A stretch of DNA of 63,899 nt from Halanaerobiales bacterium (GCA_029981855.1 JARRCS010000016.1:1-63899); one strand, 5' to 3'. Counted from the first letter of the stretch, positions 17,495 to 26,415 are shown. The notes: generated by a model from the sequence alone, not told the origin. Translations and numbers: made by a program.

Positions 17495-18559
17495 TTATTC
17501 CACCTCCTTGGACGCAGCTTGTACTTGAGATACTTTTTTATTTTTAAGCTTGTTAACTTCTTCACTTAATCGGTTAATAGTTGTTGCAAACGAGATTAAT
17601 TGCGGACATCTATCAGTACAACGTCCACAACCAACACACATCTGTTCTTCTCCAAAACGGGCTTTAAAGTCGTAAACTTTATGAAGAGTCCTGAATCTCA
17701 TTCTTTCTCCAGGAGTATTTCTGAAACTATGGCCACCGGCCATTTCAGTAAAGTCTTCATGGAGACAGCTAGCCCAGACTCTCCTTCTTTCTCCAGCTCT
17801 TCCGTTTTCACTGTAGATAACATCTGAAGTAGTAAAACAGCTACATGTTATACAGGCAGAAGTACATGCTCCACAATTTCCACATCTTGAATTATAACTT
17901 TCCCACATATCCAGGTCATGGACTTTCTTCAGTATTTCTTTGTTGTCAATCTCAGGGATTTTAACTGTTACCTGATTTGAAGTAACAAACTCAGGAGTAA
18001 AGTCGGTTGTTTTTTCATTTGCAAATAGATTATTGAATGCTTCATCTTTAACTTCAACCAGTAGGTTATTCTCAGCAAACCTAACCGCTAAGCTGTAGTT
18101 ATCGGTTTGATTGGATCCCATTGAAACACAGAAACAGGTATCCCAGCCTTCTTTACATTCCATCAAAATAAACTTTACCTTTTCACGCAAACGCTTATAG
18201 TAGATATCTTCCTGATCTCCATTTTCTAAGAAAATGGTATCAAGTCTCTTAATACCATTGATGTCACAAGGGCGAGCAAAAATCAATATACCCTTATCAT
18301 GTACCTTGCTTTCCTTATATTCATGTTCAGTAAAGTAAAATAGGGTCTGAGTTATGGGATAGATGACTTCTTTCGGTGAAAAATCAGCCTTTTCATCATA
18401 TACTATCTCTTCAACCATACTAATTTCTGCATAACGAATTAGGTCAGTGTCAGAATAACGTCCACGTTTTTCAAAACGTTTTGGAGCATATACTTTGTAG
18501 TCTTTCTGAAGTTCTTTCAAGATTTCATTCATTTTTTTGACACTCACACTGTAACTCAT
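17495..18559 (-). CDS. asrA: Anaerobic sulfite reductase subunit A (Fe-S electron transfer)
   Basis: 354 residues. Two ferredoxin-type motifs, CGNCGACTSAC and CVGCGRCTDRCP, carry [4Fe-4S] clusters; the N-terminal region with ILIFARPCDINGIKRLD matches the AsrA / hydrogenase-beta-like family. It is the first gene of asrABC, with RBS AGGAGG before the ATG. Its promoter lies in an 81-bp segment that is duplicated at 21981-22061. Confidence 0.94.
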   Translation of the reverse strand: MSYSVSVKKMNEILKELQKDYKVYAPKRFEKRGRYSDTDLIRYAEISMVEEIVYDEKADFSPKEVIYPITQTLFYFTEHEYKESKVHDKGILIFARPCDINGIKRLDTIFLENGDQEDIYYKRLREKVKFILMECKEGWDTCFCVSMGSNQTDNYSLAVRFAENNLLVEVKDEAFNNLFANEKTTDFTPEFVTSNQVTVKIPEIDNKEILKKVHDLDMWESYNSRCGNCGACTSACITCSCFTTSDVIYSENGRAGERRRVWASCLHEDFTEMAGGHSFRNTPGERMRFRTLHKVYDFKARFGEEQMCVGCGRCTDRCPQLISFATTINRLSEEVNKLKNKKVSQVQAASKEVE

Positions 18560-18638
18560 ATCATCCCTCCTAGAATAAAAAAATTTTACAATGTCTAAAT
18601 AAACAACCGATATAGGAATCTAAACTTTATTATCCCTT

Positions 18639-18765
18639 TATATCATTATAAAACTTACAAAACCATTAGTAAAATAATATATTTTTATGTTGTCTATAAG
18701 TAATAACTTATGTCGTCGATTAAATAATTGCTTCAAAATTATTAAATACATGTTTGATGTTGCAG
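18639..18765 (-). repeat. Duplicated asr promoter segment plus lysR fragment (copy A)
   Basis: Bases 18639-18719 match 21981-22061 over 81 bp with two differences. Six bases further, 18726-18765 repeats 40 bp identical to 22281-22320 inside the lysR gene. The segment contains a minus-strand promoter (TTTACT, 17 bp, TATAAT) that would drive asrA, and a dyad ATAAGTAATAACTTAT of the kind LysR proteins bind. Copy A lacks about 220 bp present in copy B between the two parts. Confidence 0.9.
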
Positions 18766-18821
18766 CTCACGTTTTGATATTTAAAAAATAAAGATTTTAT
18801 TTTTCTATTCAACCCTTAATT

Positions 18822-19118
18822 ATGGATATATGGTATTTTTTTAGTGGTATACGTTGGTTTACATCTTTTCCCTCTCTTGAGTTGATTCCAATGATTATTA
18901 TGGCCAACTTTCTTAAAAATATACCTGAATATGCTAAATTGGGAAAAACAATTGTGTTTCCTCATTATGGCTGTAAAGCATGTGGCTATCAAGGAAGATT
19001 ACATCGTCATGGTTTTTACCCCCGTAATGTTATTACTGGCCCTTATCCCTGTTCCCAGGAACACAAGGGTTTTGATATCAGAGACAGAAACTATCCACAC
19101 TCTATAATCTTCTGGTAG
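18822..19118 (+). pseudogene. Transposase N-terminal remnant (zinc-ribbon type)
   Basis: An open stretch of 98 codons whose recognisable part is YGCKACGYQGRLHRHGFYPR, a zinc-ribbon and basic segment typical of the N-terminus of DUF6431-like IS-associated proteins. The remaining CXXC pair is incomplete and the frame runs into the serC stub on the opposite strand, with which its last 40 or so bases overlap. It is a decayed mobile-element piece, not a working gene. Confidence 0.6.
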
Positions 19119-19232
19119 CTTTAAAATTTCTTTTGTTTTCTCTATTGCCAGAGCATCAAGATTAAAGCCTGGATACTTTGCACATGGCCCGGAAGAAAAG
19201 CGTGAATTTGATGGTTTTTTCCAGATTTCATC
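19070..19232 (-). pseudogene. serC: Phosphoserine aminotransferase, N-terminal stub
   Basis: The minus strand directly after serA encodes KKPSNSRFSSGPCAKYPGF, then ...LPEDYRVWIV, which is the start of a SerC of the FSSGPCAKRPGW type. After VSVSD the similarity stops. The start ATGATG with its AAGGAG is one frame off the coding stretch, separated by a run of six A residues, so a single-base slip is also present. Truncation at about residue 50 and the frame error make it non-functional. In an intact serA-serC operon this gene would complete serine synthesis from 3-phosphoglycerate. Confidence 0.75.
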
Positions 19233-19239
19233 ATTAATA

Positions 19240-20844
19240 TCACTCCTTAATTTCTATATATTTTATCTCTTCTATACCAATTCCATCTATCTGTTGAAGT
19301 TTATCCACTACATCTGCTTCTACAACAGAATCAATCTTAATTAGCATTATCGCCTGTTCTCCCTGTTTATTTCTTCCTACATGCATACTCCCGATATTTA
19401 TATTGCTTTCTCCTAAAATTGTTCCGACCTTCCCAATTACCCCGGGTTTATCCCGGTAAAAGATTAATAAGAATTTACCGCTTAAATCAAGTTCAACCCT
19501 GTATCCATCTATTTCAACTATGTGAGGTCCTCCCACCTCAATATCTCCGGCAATACTATAATATCTGTCACCGGATTTTATATTTACCCGGATGAAATTA
19601 TTGTATCCTCCAGGTTCTTCTATATAACTCTTTTTGATATTGATACCTCTTTCTTCAGCAACTAATAATGCATTAACCAGATTAACCCTACTATCCAGTA
19701 CAGAGTCTAAAATAGCTTTGATTATATGTATTAATATCAACTCATTTTGACTGCTTTCCGCCTTATCCCCAAATTCCACTTCTATTTTTTCAATTTTCTT
19801 TGGACCGGCCCATCCGGATAGAAAATTACCCAGCCTGTCCGCCAGCTCCAGGACCGGTTTAGCAGGAAATTCCTGTGGGTTAAAACTACTGATGTTCAAG
19901 GGTGATAAGGGTAAGTTCCCTTTTAAGACTTCCAGAACCTGTTCTGCAGCATTTATAGCTACCCGGTCCATTGCTTCAGCCGTACTTGCACCCAGATGAC
20001 AGGTCATAATTACCCTGTCCTTATATTGGGTTAAAGGATTTTCGGCCGGGTCAAAAGGTTCTTTTTCATGGGCATCAAGGGCTGCACCGGCTACTTTCCC
20101 ACTCTCTATTGCTCGAGCAAGGGCCTCTGTATCAATATTTTGACCCCGGGCACAGTTAATAATCCTTACCCCATCTTTCATCTTTGCAAATTCCTCAGTA
20201 CTTAGTAAGTGGAATGTTTCCTTCGTTAGCGGTGTATGGAGTGTAATGAAATCCGATTTTTTAAGTAACTCATCCAGGGTTACCAGCTCTACATTCATTT
20301 TTTCGGCGTGTTTTGAGGAAACATATTCATCATGAGCTATAACCTTCATCCCGAAGGCCTGGGCTCTTTCTGCTACAAGACTACCTATTTTACCAAGCCC
20401 TATAATTCCAAGTACCTTACCGTATAACTCAACACCCAAAAATTTCTTGCGGTCCCATATCCCCCTTATTGTCAATTCATTGGCCTGGGGAATATTTCTT
20501 GATAGGGCAAGCAGCATCCCCATTGTATGTTCTACCGCTGAAATTGTATTAGAATTTGGTGTATTAAATACGATAATCCCTTTTTTAGTTGCAGCAGAAA
20601 CATCAATATTGTCATAACCTGTCCCTGCCCTACCGATTACCTTTAGATTATCTGCCCTTTCCAGAATCTCACTATCCAGCTTTGTTCCGCTTCGTACAAT
20701 AATGCCATCATATTGACCTATTTCTTCCATTAATTCATCATGAGTTAAATTAGTTTTAATATCAACCTCTACCTCTTCTTTTAATAGATTAACACCCTTT
20801 TCTGAAATACTATCACTTATCAGAACTTTAATTTTTGTCCCCAC
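19240..20844 (-). CDS. serA: D-3-phosphoglycerate dehydrogenase
   Basis: 534 residues, the long form. Oxidises 3-phosphoglycerate to 3-phosphohydroxypyruvate, the first step of serine synthesis. NAD-binding GKVLGIIGLGKIGSLVAERA, catalytic region RIINCARGQNIDTEAL, and DAHEKEPF with the ..CHLGASTAEA histidine are visible; residues 320-450 form the regulatory intervening domain and 460-534 an ACT domain (GKFLLIFYRDKPGVIGKVG). The start is uncertain: GTG at 20844 has its ribosome-binding site too close, while an ATT at 20832 sits 6 bp after GGTGGGG and would give MKVLISDS. The partner serC is a stub just downstream. Confidence 0.95.
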   Translation of the reverse strand: MGTKIKVLISDSISEKGVNLLKEEVEVDIKTNLTHDELMEEIGQYDGIIVRSGTKLDSEILERADNLKVIGRAGTGYDNIDVSAATKKGIIVFNTPNSNTISAVEHTMGMLLALSRNIPQANELTIRGIWDRKKFLGVELYGKVLGIIGLGKIGSLVAERAQAFGMKVIAHDEYVSSKHAEKMNVELVTLDELLKKSDFITLHTPLTKETFHLLSTEEFAKMKDGVRIINCARGQNIDTEALARAIESGKVAGAALDAHEKEPFDPAENPLTQYKDRVIMTCHLGASTAEAMDRVAINAAEQVLEVLKGNLPLSPLNISSFNPQEFPAKPVLELADRLGNFLSGWAGPKKIEKIEVEFGDKAESSQNELILIHIIKAILDSVLDSRVNLVNALLVAEERGINIKKSYIEEPGGYNNFIRVNIKSGDRYYSIAGDIEVGGPHIVEIDGYRVELDLSGKFLLIFYRDKPGVIGKVGTILGESNINIGSMHVGRNKQGEQAIMLIKIDSVVEADVVDKLQQIDGIGIEEIKYIEIKE

Positions 20845-20863
20845 CCTTCTTATTTTTATTTAC

Positions 20864-21067
20864 TCAACTTTCAGAGGTCAAAATCCCTAATGGTTTCTTG
20901 ATATAATTGGGAAGAAGACCAAAAAAGTAATCTAATAGTTCATTTATTTTCTCCTCAGTAATTACTAAACAGTCGTTAAGAGTCTTTTTGAAAAGATTTA
21001 TTATTAAAAGCAATGCTTCAGCAAATTGTATATCTTTTAGTTCATCGCAATACTCAAAGAAAGCGGC
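20864..21067 (-). pseudogene. Transposase C-terminal remnant
   Basis: The 353-bp gap between serA and the next gene contains an open minus-strand stretch with no start that reads FFEYCDELKDIQFAEALLL... and ends ..FFGLLPNYIKKPLGI.. at a TGA at 20864. It looks like the helical C-terminal tail of an IS transposase (IS4/IS1182-like tails are similar), but the family is not certain. On the plus strand 21070-21185 there is also a short unrecognised coding-like tail (KPVICFDNGHIKIKEVNI then stop). Confidence 0.45.
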
Positions 21068-21197
21068 TTAACCCCTTAATTTTGGAGAAAACATTGCAAC
21101 AGGCATTGGAGAAAAGAAAAATGGGAATAAACCTGTAATTTGTTTTGATAATGGTCACATCAAAATTAAAGAAGTTAATATATAAGTATTTTGGTTT

Positions 21198-21485
21198 CTA
21201 TCCTTCTCTATACCAACATCTTATATCAAGACGAGCTTTACGAGTTAGTTTATAATATGTGTGGTTCATATGTTTAGGCTTATAAAGGTCCTTGCGTTTA
21301 AGAAAGGTCCCTTTTACACGCTCTAAAAATCCTAATTTCTCTAAGTGTTTTAAACGCTGCATTGTCTCCTCTAAGCTTATCCTCAATCTACGACTTATAA
21401 ACTTGGCACAGTCCGCTTCAATATTGTAAAGGTATTGTAAAATTTTAAGATCATTTTCTTCCAAAACATCCCAGTCAAGCATCAT
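21198..21485 (-). CDS. Winged-helix protein (DUF2250-like)
   Basis: 95 residues. A compact winged-helix fold is suggested by LKILQYLYNIEADCAKFISRRL, LEETMQRLKHLEKLGFLERV and the Lys-rich wing followed by HTYYKLTRKAR. This pattern matches DUF2250-type DNA-binding proteins of Archaea and Firmicutes. It lies inside the scarred region between serA and lysR and has its own start codon; target genes are not evident. Confidence 0.65.
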   Translation of the reverse strand: MMLDWDVLEENDLKILQYLYNIEADCAKFISRRLRISLEETMQRLKHLEKLGFLERVKGTFLKRKDLYKPKHMNHTYYKLTRKARLDIRCWYREG

Positions 21486-21555
21486 TTTATTTTACTGCCT
21501 TTCATAAATAGATTTATCTTTTAATATATAAAATCTGTACATTTTTAATGAAGTG

Positions 21556-21867
21556 TTATATTTTTTTTCTTTTAATAACTTTAGTGTCTTTTTCATTGTA
21601 TTTGCCCATAGTATATAACCGAATTTTGTGACTACGAGGAAACTCTTTCTTAAGAATTACTTTAAATAGTTTTTTTAGTTTTGCTAAATTTACACGAAAT
21701 TCTTCTTTGAAAAAACCATCTTCTATAACTAAGAAAGAGTCATGATCTTCTTTAACTACAAATACAGTACGATTTCTTTTATAACTTCTGATATCTAAAT
21801 AATGCCCAACAGGAAGTTTCTTAGCTCTTTCTATCAAAACTTTTATGAAGATATTTTTGTCTATCAT
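21556..21867 (-). CDS. Conserved-looking small protein, unknown function
   Basis: 103 residues, no recognised family. Mixed alpha/beta content with a basic C-terminus (..KYNEKDTKVIKRKKI). The ATG at 21867 is chosen because AGGTGA lies 7 bp upstream; the open frame extends to 21987, but that extension crosses a 25-bp copy of serA sequence and is unlikely to be coding. The upstream 81-bp segment 21981-22061 carries the duplicated asr-type promoter reading toward this gene. Confidence 0.55.
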   Translation of the reverse strand: MIDKNIFIKVLIERAKKLPVGHYLDIRSYKRNRTVFVVKEDHDSFLVIEDGFFKEEFRVNLAKLKKLFKVILKKEFPRSHKIRLYTMGKYNEKDTKVIKRKKI

Positions 21868-21941
21868 TTCATTTTCACCTAACTTGGAAATTAAAATCCA
21901 GTACTCCAGCTTATTAAATTTCCAATTCTTAATTGCTCTAG

Positions 21942-21966
21942 TTTGTTCCGCTTCGTACAATAATGC
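21942..21966. repeat. 25-bp serA fragment
   Basis: Bases 21942-21966 are identical to 20681-20705 inside serA (TTTGTTCCGCTTCGTACAAT and five more). It abuts the duplicated asr promoter segment and marks a rearrangement joint. Confidence 0.8.
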
Positions 21967-21980
21967 ATTTAGGATTACCA

Positions 21981-22061
21981 ATATCATTATAAAACTTACA
22001 AAACCATTAGTAAAATGATATATTTTTATGTTGTCTATAAGTAATAACTTATGTCCTCGAT
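21981..22061 (-). repeat. Duplicated asr promoter segment (copy B)
   Basis: 81 bp matching 18639-18719 with two differences. It lies just 3' of lysR, where in copy A the asr operon follows. It contains the same TTTACT-17-TATAAT promoter and the ATAAGT-N4-ACTTAT dyad. Confidence 0.9.
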
Positions 22062-22085
22062 AAAACTCTCTCCATTTTGTAAGTT

Positions 22086-22961
22086 TTAATTCTTTAAGTA
22101 ATTAAGAAACTGAGTAAATAGTTCTGAGTGATATTTATCTTTATGATAAATAATGTTAAACTTCCTTTTGAGCTGTATATCCTTTATATCAACTTTTACA
22201 ATTTCCCCTCGCTTTATTTCTTCACTTACTGCAATTTTAGGAACAATAGATACCCCAATATTGGCTGCAACTGCGTTTTTAATTGCTTCAAAATTATTAA
22301 ATACATGTTTGATGTTGCAGGCCAAATTATGTTTATAAAAAGTCCTTTTAATTATCTCTCTTGTCCCACTACCCTCTTCTCTAATTATAAAATCAGCCTC
22401 TTTAATTGCAGCCGGTTCAATAATCTTTTTTTCTGCCCACTGATGGTCCCTGGAACAGATGAGGCACAGTTCATCATCCTGAAAAGGCTTAATAATTATA
22501 TCTTCTAAATCAACCCGTCCTTCTACTAAACCTATGTCAAGCTCATTACCAAGTATCTTATCGACAATAAAATCTGTATTATCAATCACCAGTGGCAGTT
22601 TAATGCCACTATATATCCTTTTAAACTTTTTTATTAATTCTGGTAGTAAATATGTTCCTATAGTCATACTGGCACCGATCCGTAATTCTCCCTTTTTAAT
22701 ATTTGTAATTTGCTCTATCACATCTTCTGTTTCCTTAACTAAGCGTAAAATTTTTTGACTATAATTTAAGAGAACCTTCCCTGAATTAGTCAAAACCAGT
22801 TTGTTTTTTATCCTATCGAATAATTTTATATTGAGTTCTTCTTCTAAATCCAGTATAGTCTGACTTACAGCCGGTTGGGTCATGTGGATTTTTTTAGCTG
22901 TTTCAGTCATGCTCCCTGTTTCACAAACCATAACAAAAATTTTAAGTTGCCTAAAATTCAT
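22086..22961 (-). CDS. LysR-family regulator (CysL/YeiE-like)
   Basis: 291 residues. LysR helix-turn-helix at the N-terminus (LKIFVMVCETGSMTETAKKIHMTQPAVSQTI) and a type-2 periplasmic-binding-fold effector domain from about residue 90. It is divergent from a YeiH-type transporter gene, the same pairing as yeiE-yeiH in Enterobacteria, and a fragment of it lies upstream of asrA, which suggests lysR was once adjacent to asrABC. Control of sulfite or sulfate handling is therefore inferred. The 137-bp divergent region has a 14-bp perfect palindrome GATATTATAATATC at 22992-23005. Confidence 0.88.
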   Translation of the reverse strand: MNFRQLKIFVMVCETGSMTETAKKIHMTQPAVSQTILDLEEELNIKLFDRIKNKLVLTNSGKVLLNYSQKILRLVKETEDVIEQITNIKKGELRIGASMTIGTYLLPELIKKFKRIYSGIKLPLVIDNTDFIVDKILGNELDIGLVEGRVDLEDIIIKPFQDDELCLICSRDHQWAEKKIIEPAAIKEADFIIREEGSGTREIIKRTFYKHNLACNIKHVFNNFEAIKNAVAANIGVSIVPKIAVSEEIKRGEIVKVDIKDIQLKRKFNIIYHKDKYHSELFTQFLNYLKN

Positions 22962-22991
22962 ATTAATTCACCTCATAACTATTTTATTATG

Positions 22992-23005
22992 GATATTATA
23001 ATATC
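22992..23005. promoter_or_regulatory. Palindrome between lysR and yeiH
   Basis: GATATTATAATATC is a perfect 14-bp palindrome 31 bp upstream of lysR; further on, TCTGTTATAAT is repeated at 23032 and 23051, the second forming a -10 for the plus-strand transporter gene. A LysR operator is the natural guess. Confidence 0.4.
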
Positions 23006-23098
23006 ATGTTATTTTAAATATGCAAATTTATCTGTTATAATTTTTTTTGTCTGTTATAATGTTTTAGAAAATAATAGTAAAGGAGATCGAGACAACTC

Positions 23099-24118
23099 AT
23101 GGAGAAAATCAAAAAATATTTGCCGGGTTTATTTTTCACAACAATTATTGCTTTATCCTCTTTTCAAATTCAAAGAATTAATTTTATCAAGGAGATGCAC
23201 TTTAGTTCTTTAATAATCGCCATTCTCCTGGGAGTGATAATCAGGAATATATTTAGATCACCTAAAATTTTGCAACCAGGGATTAACTTCTCTTTAAAAA
23301 AGGTATTACGCTTAGCAATTATTCTGTTAGGTTTTAAACTAAGTTTTACACAGGTGGCTAGTATCGGTGGAAAGGGGTTAATTCTGGTATTAATTGTTTC
23401 TGGTTTCACCCTGTTATTTGCAAAGTGGTTTGGTCAGAAGCTTGGACTCAGTGAAAACCTCGCTCTGTTAATTGGAACAGGAACATCTATATGTGGTACT
23501 GCTGCTATTGCTGCCGTGGCTCCTGTATTAACAGGAAAAGATGATGATATTAAAGATGATATAACTTTCGCGATAGGAACGGTAACACTATTCGGTACTA
23601 TGGCTATGTTACTTTATCCAATAATATTTAGATCTTTCCATTTGCCCACCCTTTTATATGCTGTCTGGACCGGATCATCAATTCATGAAGTAGCACAGGT
23701 CGTGGCAGCTGGTTTTGCAGCAGGTAATCAAGCAGGACAATTGGCGACATTAGTGAAACTAACCAGGGTGTTATTGGTAATACCATTGGCTATTGTTTTA
23801 GGTATAAGACAGATCAAGATGGAAAAAACCAAAAGTAGGTCAAAACTAAATTTTAAAAAGATTACTATCCCCTGGTTTGTCTTTGGTTTCTTAGCAGTGG
23901 TAATAATCAATTCTTTAAATATTATTGAGCAAAATATGGTTAACGAATTAATTGCAGTTGATAAATTCTTACTAACCCTGGCTATGGCAGGGATGGGACT
24001 TGAAACAAGCTTTAACAAGATAAAAAAAGTAGGGATAAGACCCTTTTATGTAGGTTTTGCTGTTTGGATTTTTATTGGTTTTTTTGCCTATATTATTACC
24101 AGGTTGTTGTTTGTCTAG
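23099..24118 (+). CDS. YeiH-family transporter (putative sulfate/sulfonate exporter)
   Basis: 339 residues, almost entirely membrane helices (about ten), with family landmarks ALLIGTGTSICGTAAIAA, WTGSSIHEVAQVVAAG and MAGMGLETSF. The UPF0324/YeiH family (PF03601) is annotated as putative sulfate exporter, though substrates are poorly established. Divergence from a LysR gene and proximity to anaerobic sulfite reductase suggest export or exchange of a sulfur anion. RBS AAAGGAG is 13 bp from the ATG. Confidence 0.85.
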   Translation: MEKIKKYLPGLFFTTIIALSSFQIQRINFIKEMHFSSLIIAILLGVIIRNIFRSPKILQPGINFSLKKVLRLAIILLGFKLSFTQVASIGGKGLILVLIVSGFTLLFAKWFGQKLGLSENLALLIGTGTSICGTAAIAAVAPVLTGKDDDIKDDITFAIGTVTLFGTMAMLLYPIIFRSFHLPTLLYAVWTGSSIHEVAQVVAAGFAAGNQAGQLATLVKLTRVLLVIPLAIVLGIRQIKMEKTKSRSKLNFKKITIPWFVFGFLAVVIINSLNIIEQNMVNELIAVDKFLLTLAMAGMGLETSFNKIKKVGIRPFYVGFAVWIFIGFFAYIITRLLFV

Positions 24119-24127
24119 TATCTTATT

Positions 24128-24286
24128 CTAGACTTCAATATAAACAAGGCGGGGTGTCATCCCATAACAGTTCATCATCAGTTCTGGAAACAAGGCAATA
24201 TCAATGGGTTTTACGTCTTTTACACTACCTTCACTAATAAAACAATAAGAGAGGGATTTTTTCCTCTCTTGAGCATTTATCCTTAA
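24128..24286 (-). pseudogene. Unrecognised C-terminal gene remnant
   Basis: Minus strand, no start codon: a stop at about 24284 precedes an open stretch reading ..AQERKKSLSYCF.., ..KDVKPIDIALFPELM.., ..GMTPRLVYIEV and a TAG at 24128. It reads like a real protein C-terminus of about 50 residues, directly downstream of the dipeptide epimerase, but I do not recognise the family. Confidence 0.4.
24247..24270 (-). terminator. Hairpin downstream of the epimerase operon
   Basis: Perfect 8-bp stem AAGAGAGG/CCTCTCTT with an 8-base loop, followed on the minus strand by a T-rich but interrupted tract. Probably terminates the peptide-transport operon. Confidence 0.5.
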
Positions 24287-24346
24287 TCATCTTAATTAAA
24301 TTTTAATTTTTCAAGCACTCCTCCATCTCTTTCTCCTCCGGGATAT

Positions 24347-25444
24347 TTAATCATTGAATACCCCTTCAACCATTGTAATTCCCAGGCCGGGTTCCTCGAG
24401 AAAACTAATTTTCTCGCCTGTATAGACCAGTCCTCCAGCAACATTATCTTCATTGCGTAGCAGGGGACTGTCAAGGTCATACCTGGTAATAACTGCCCTG
24501 GCTGCAGCCAGATGAGCAGCAGCAGCAATTCCGATTAAACCCTCTGAGGAACAGCCGATCATGCATTCCACCCCATAGGTTTCTGCAACAGCACAAATCT
24601 TCAGGGCATTATATATACCACCCGCTTTCATAAGTTTTATGTTGATTAAATCGGCAGCTCCCATTTCGATAATTTTAAGTGCATCGGCCGGTGAAAATAC
24701 ACTTTCATCAGCAAGTACGGGGATATCAACATTTTCAGTTACATATTTCATCCCTCTAAGGTCATGGGCAGCTACCGGCTGCTCGACCAGATCAATCTTT
24801 AAGTCTAAATCCTCCAATCTTCTCAAAAACCTGACCGCTTCCTTGGGTTTCCACCCCTGATTGGCATCGATCCTGATCATTATATCTGTACCGACAGCAT
24901 CCCTGATGGCCTTCATCCTGCTGTAATCTATATCAGAATCCTTACCTAATTTAATCTTGAGAATACTGAAACCCTTCTCCACGGCCTCCAGCGCATCCCG
25001 GGCCATAACCTCCGGGTCATTCACACTGATGGTCATATCTGTGACCAGCTCACTCCTGTACCCTCCCAGCAGCCTGTAAAGAGGAGCTTTATACAGTTTC
25101 CCATATAGATCATATAAGGCCATATCAACAACCGCTTTGGCACTGGTATTGCCGACCAATGACTGGTTCAATCTAACCATAACTTCTTCTAGGTTCTCTA
25201 TCTCCAGACCAATAATATTCTTTTTTATATGTTCCTCTATTGCTCCAACAATAGCTCCCTTTGTATCTCCTGTAATTACTGCTGTAGGAGAAATAGCACC
25301 AAATCCTGCCGTCCCCTCTTCTGTAATTACTTTCACCAGGATATTATCAGAACTTACTATTGTTCTGACGGATGTCTTAAAAGGTTTCTTGTAAGGAATG
25401 GTTAAAAATCCAATCTTTATATCCTTAATTTTCATATCTGACAC
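24347..25444 (-). CDS. Dipeptide epimerase (enolase superfamily, L-Ala-D/L-Glu type)
   Basis: 365 residues. Catalytic lysine motif LKIKLG, metal-binding aspartate and glutamate in RIDANQGW and VEQPV, third ligand in VLADESVFS, second acid/base lysine in INIKLMKAGGI. The family epimerises dipeptides such as L-Ala-L-Glu derived from murein or proteins. It is the last gene after a peptide-binding protein and two permeases, fitting use of murein or other peptides. Subgroup specificity cannot be fixed without structure-based comparison. Confidence 0.9.
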   Translation of the reverse strand: MSDMKIKDIKIGFLTIPYKKPFKTSVRTIVSSDNILVKVITEEGTAGFGAISPTAVITGDTKGAIVGAIEEHIKKNIIGLEIENLEEVMVRLNQSLVGNTSAKAVVDMALYDLYGKLYKAPLYRLLGGYRSELVTDMTISVNDPEVMARDALEAVEKGFSILKIKLGKDSDIDYSRMKAIRDAVGTDIMIRIDANQGWKPKEAVRFLRRLEDLDLKIDLVEQPVAAHDLRGMKYVTENVDIPVLADESVFSPADALKIIEMGAADLINIKLMKAGGIYNALKICAVAETYGVECMIGCSSEGLIGIAAAAHLAAARAVITRYDLDSPLLRNEDNVAGGLVYTGEKISFLEEPGLGITMVEGVFND

Positions 25445-25545
25445 CTCTTATTAAGCAAGAGGACAATAACAATTTTGTTCAAGATTTGCCGCCTCCTTTA
25501 TCTACCATCCTTTAATTAATACCTATAAATGTTTTTAACAGCTCA

Positions 25546-26400
25546 TTACCTCTTTAATTTAGGGTCAAACGCATCTCTTAGACCATCTCCGACCAGGTTA
25601 AAACCCAGAACCAGCAGAGCTATGGCGATACCGGGGAAAGTCGCCACCCAGGGGGCATCCCTTAAGAAGGTCTGCCCATTACTCAGGATAGCTCCCCACT
25701 CCGGAGTTGGCGGCTGGGCCCCGAGACCGAGAAAACTCAAACCGGCAGCATTTATTATTGCCCGCCCAATACTTAGAGTAGCCTGGATAATTATCGGAGC
25801 CATAGCATTGATCAGGACGTGTTTCAGTAATATCCTGAGATCTCCAGCCCCGAGCGATTTAACTGCTTTAATATATTCCTCTTCTTTAATCGTCAATACT
25901 GAACTACGGACAATCCGGGCAAATGTAGGTATATAGACAATTCCGATCGCAATCATTGCATTGTATAATCCGGGTCCGAGAATGGCCATTATAACTAAAG
26001 CCAGCAGGATATATGGAAAACAGAGCATTAAATCCATTACCCGCATAATTACCATATCAAGCCAGGAACCGTAATAACCTGCAATAAGACCTAAAGTAAC
26101 CCCAATTACCAGTGATATGGTAACCGAAATAAATCCTATTTGGAGAGAAATACGGGCTCCGTATAGAAGACGGCTGAATAGATCCCGACCAAATTCATCA
26201 GTACCAAAAAGATGTTCCTTAGAGGGAGGTAGTAATGATTTAATAAAGCTCTGCTCCAGGGGGTCATATGGAGATATATAGGGTGCAAGAAAAGCAACTA
26301 CTGTAAAAAAAAGTAGAATTACTACCCCGACCATTGCAGTCCTGTTTCGGCAAAATTTTCTATAGGATAAGGTCCAGAGGCTTTCAGATTTCTGCCGCAT
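25546..26400 (-). CDS. Peptide ABC transporter permease (OppC/DppC type)
   Basis: 284 residues with about six membrane helices, the N-terminal OppC segment (NRTAMVGVVILLFFTVVAFLAPYI) and the EAA loop VKSLGAGDLRILLKHVLINAMAPI that contacts an ATPase. 15 bp downstream of the partner permease. No ATP-binding subunits are encoded in this operon. Confidence 0.93.
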   Translation of the reverse strand: MRQKSESLWTLSYRKFCRNRTAMVGVVILLFFTVVAFLAPYISPYDPLEQSFIKSLLPPSKEHLFGTDEFGRDLFSRLLYGARISLQIGFISVTISLVIGVTLGLIAGYYGSWLDMVIMRVMDLMLCFPYILLALVIMAILGPGLYNAMIAIGIVYIPTFARIVRSSVLTIKEEEYIKAVKSLGAGDLRILLKHVLINAMAPIIIQATLSIGRAIINAAGLSFLGLGAQPPTPEWGAILSNGQTFLRDAPWVATFPGIAIALLVLGFNLVGDGLRDAFDPKLKR

Positions 26401-26415
26401 TATCTCATTCCTCCT

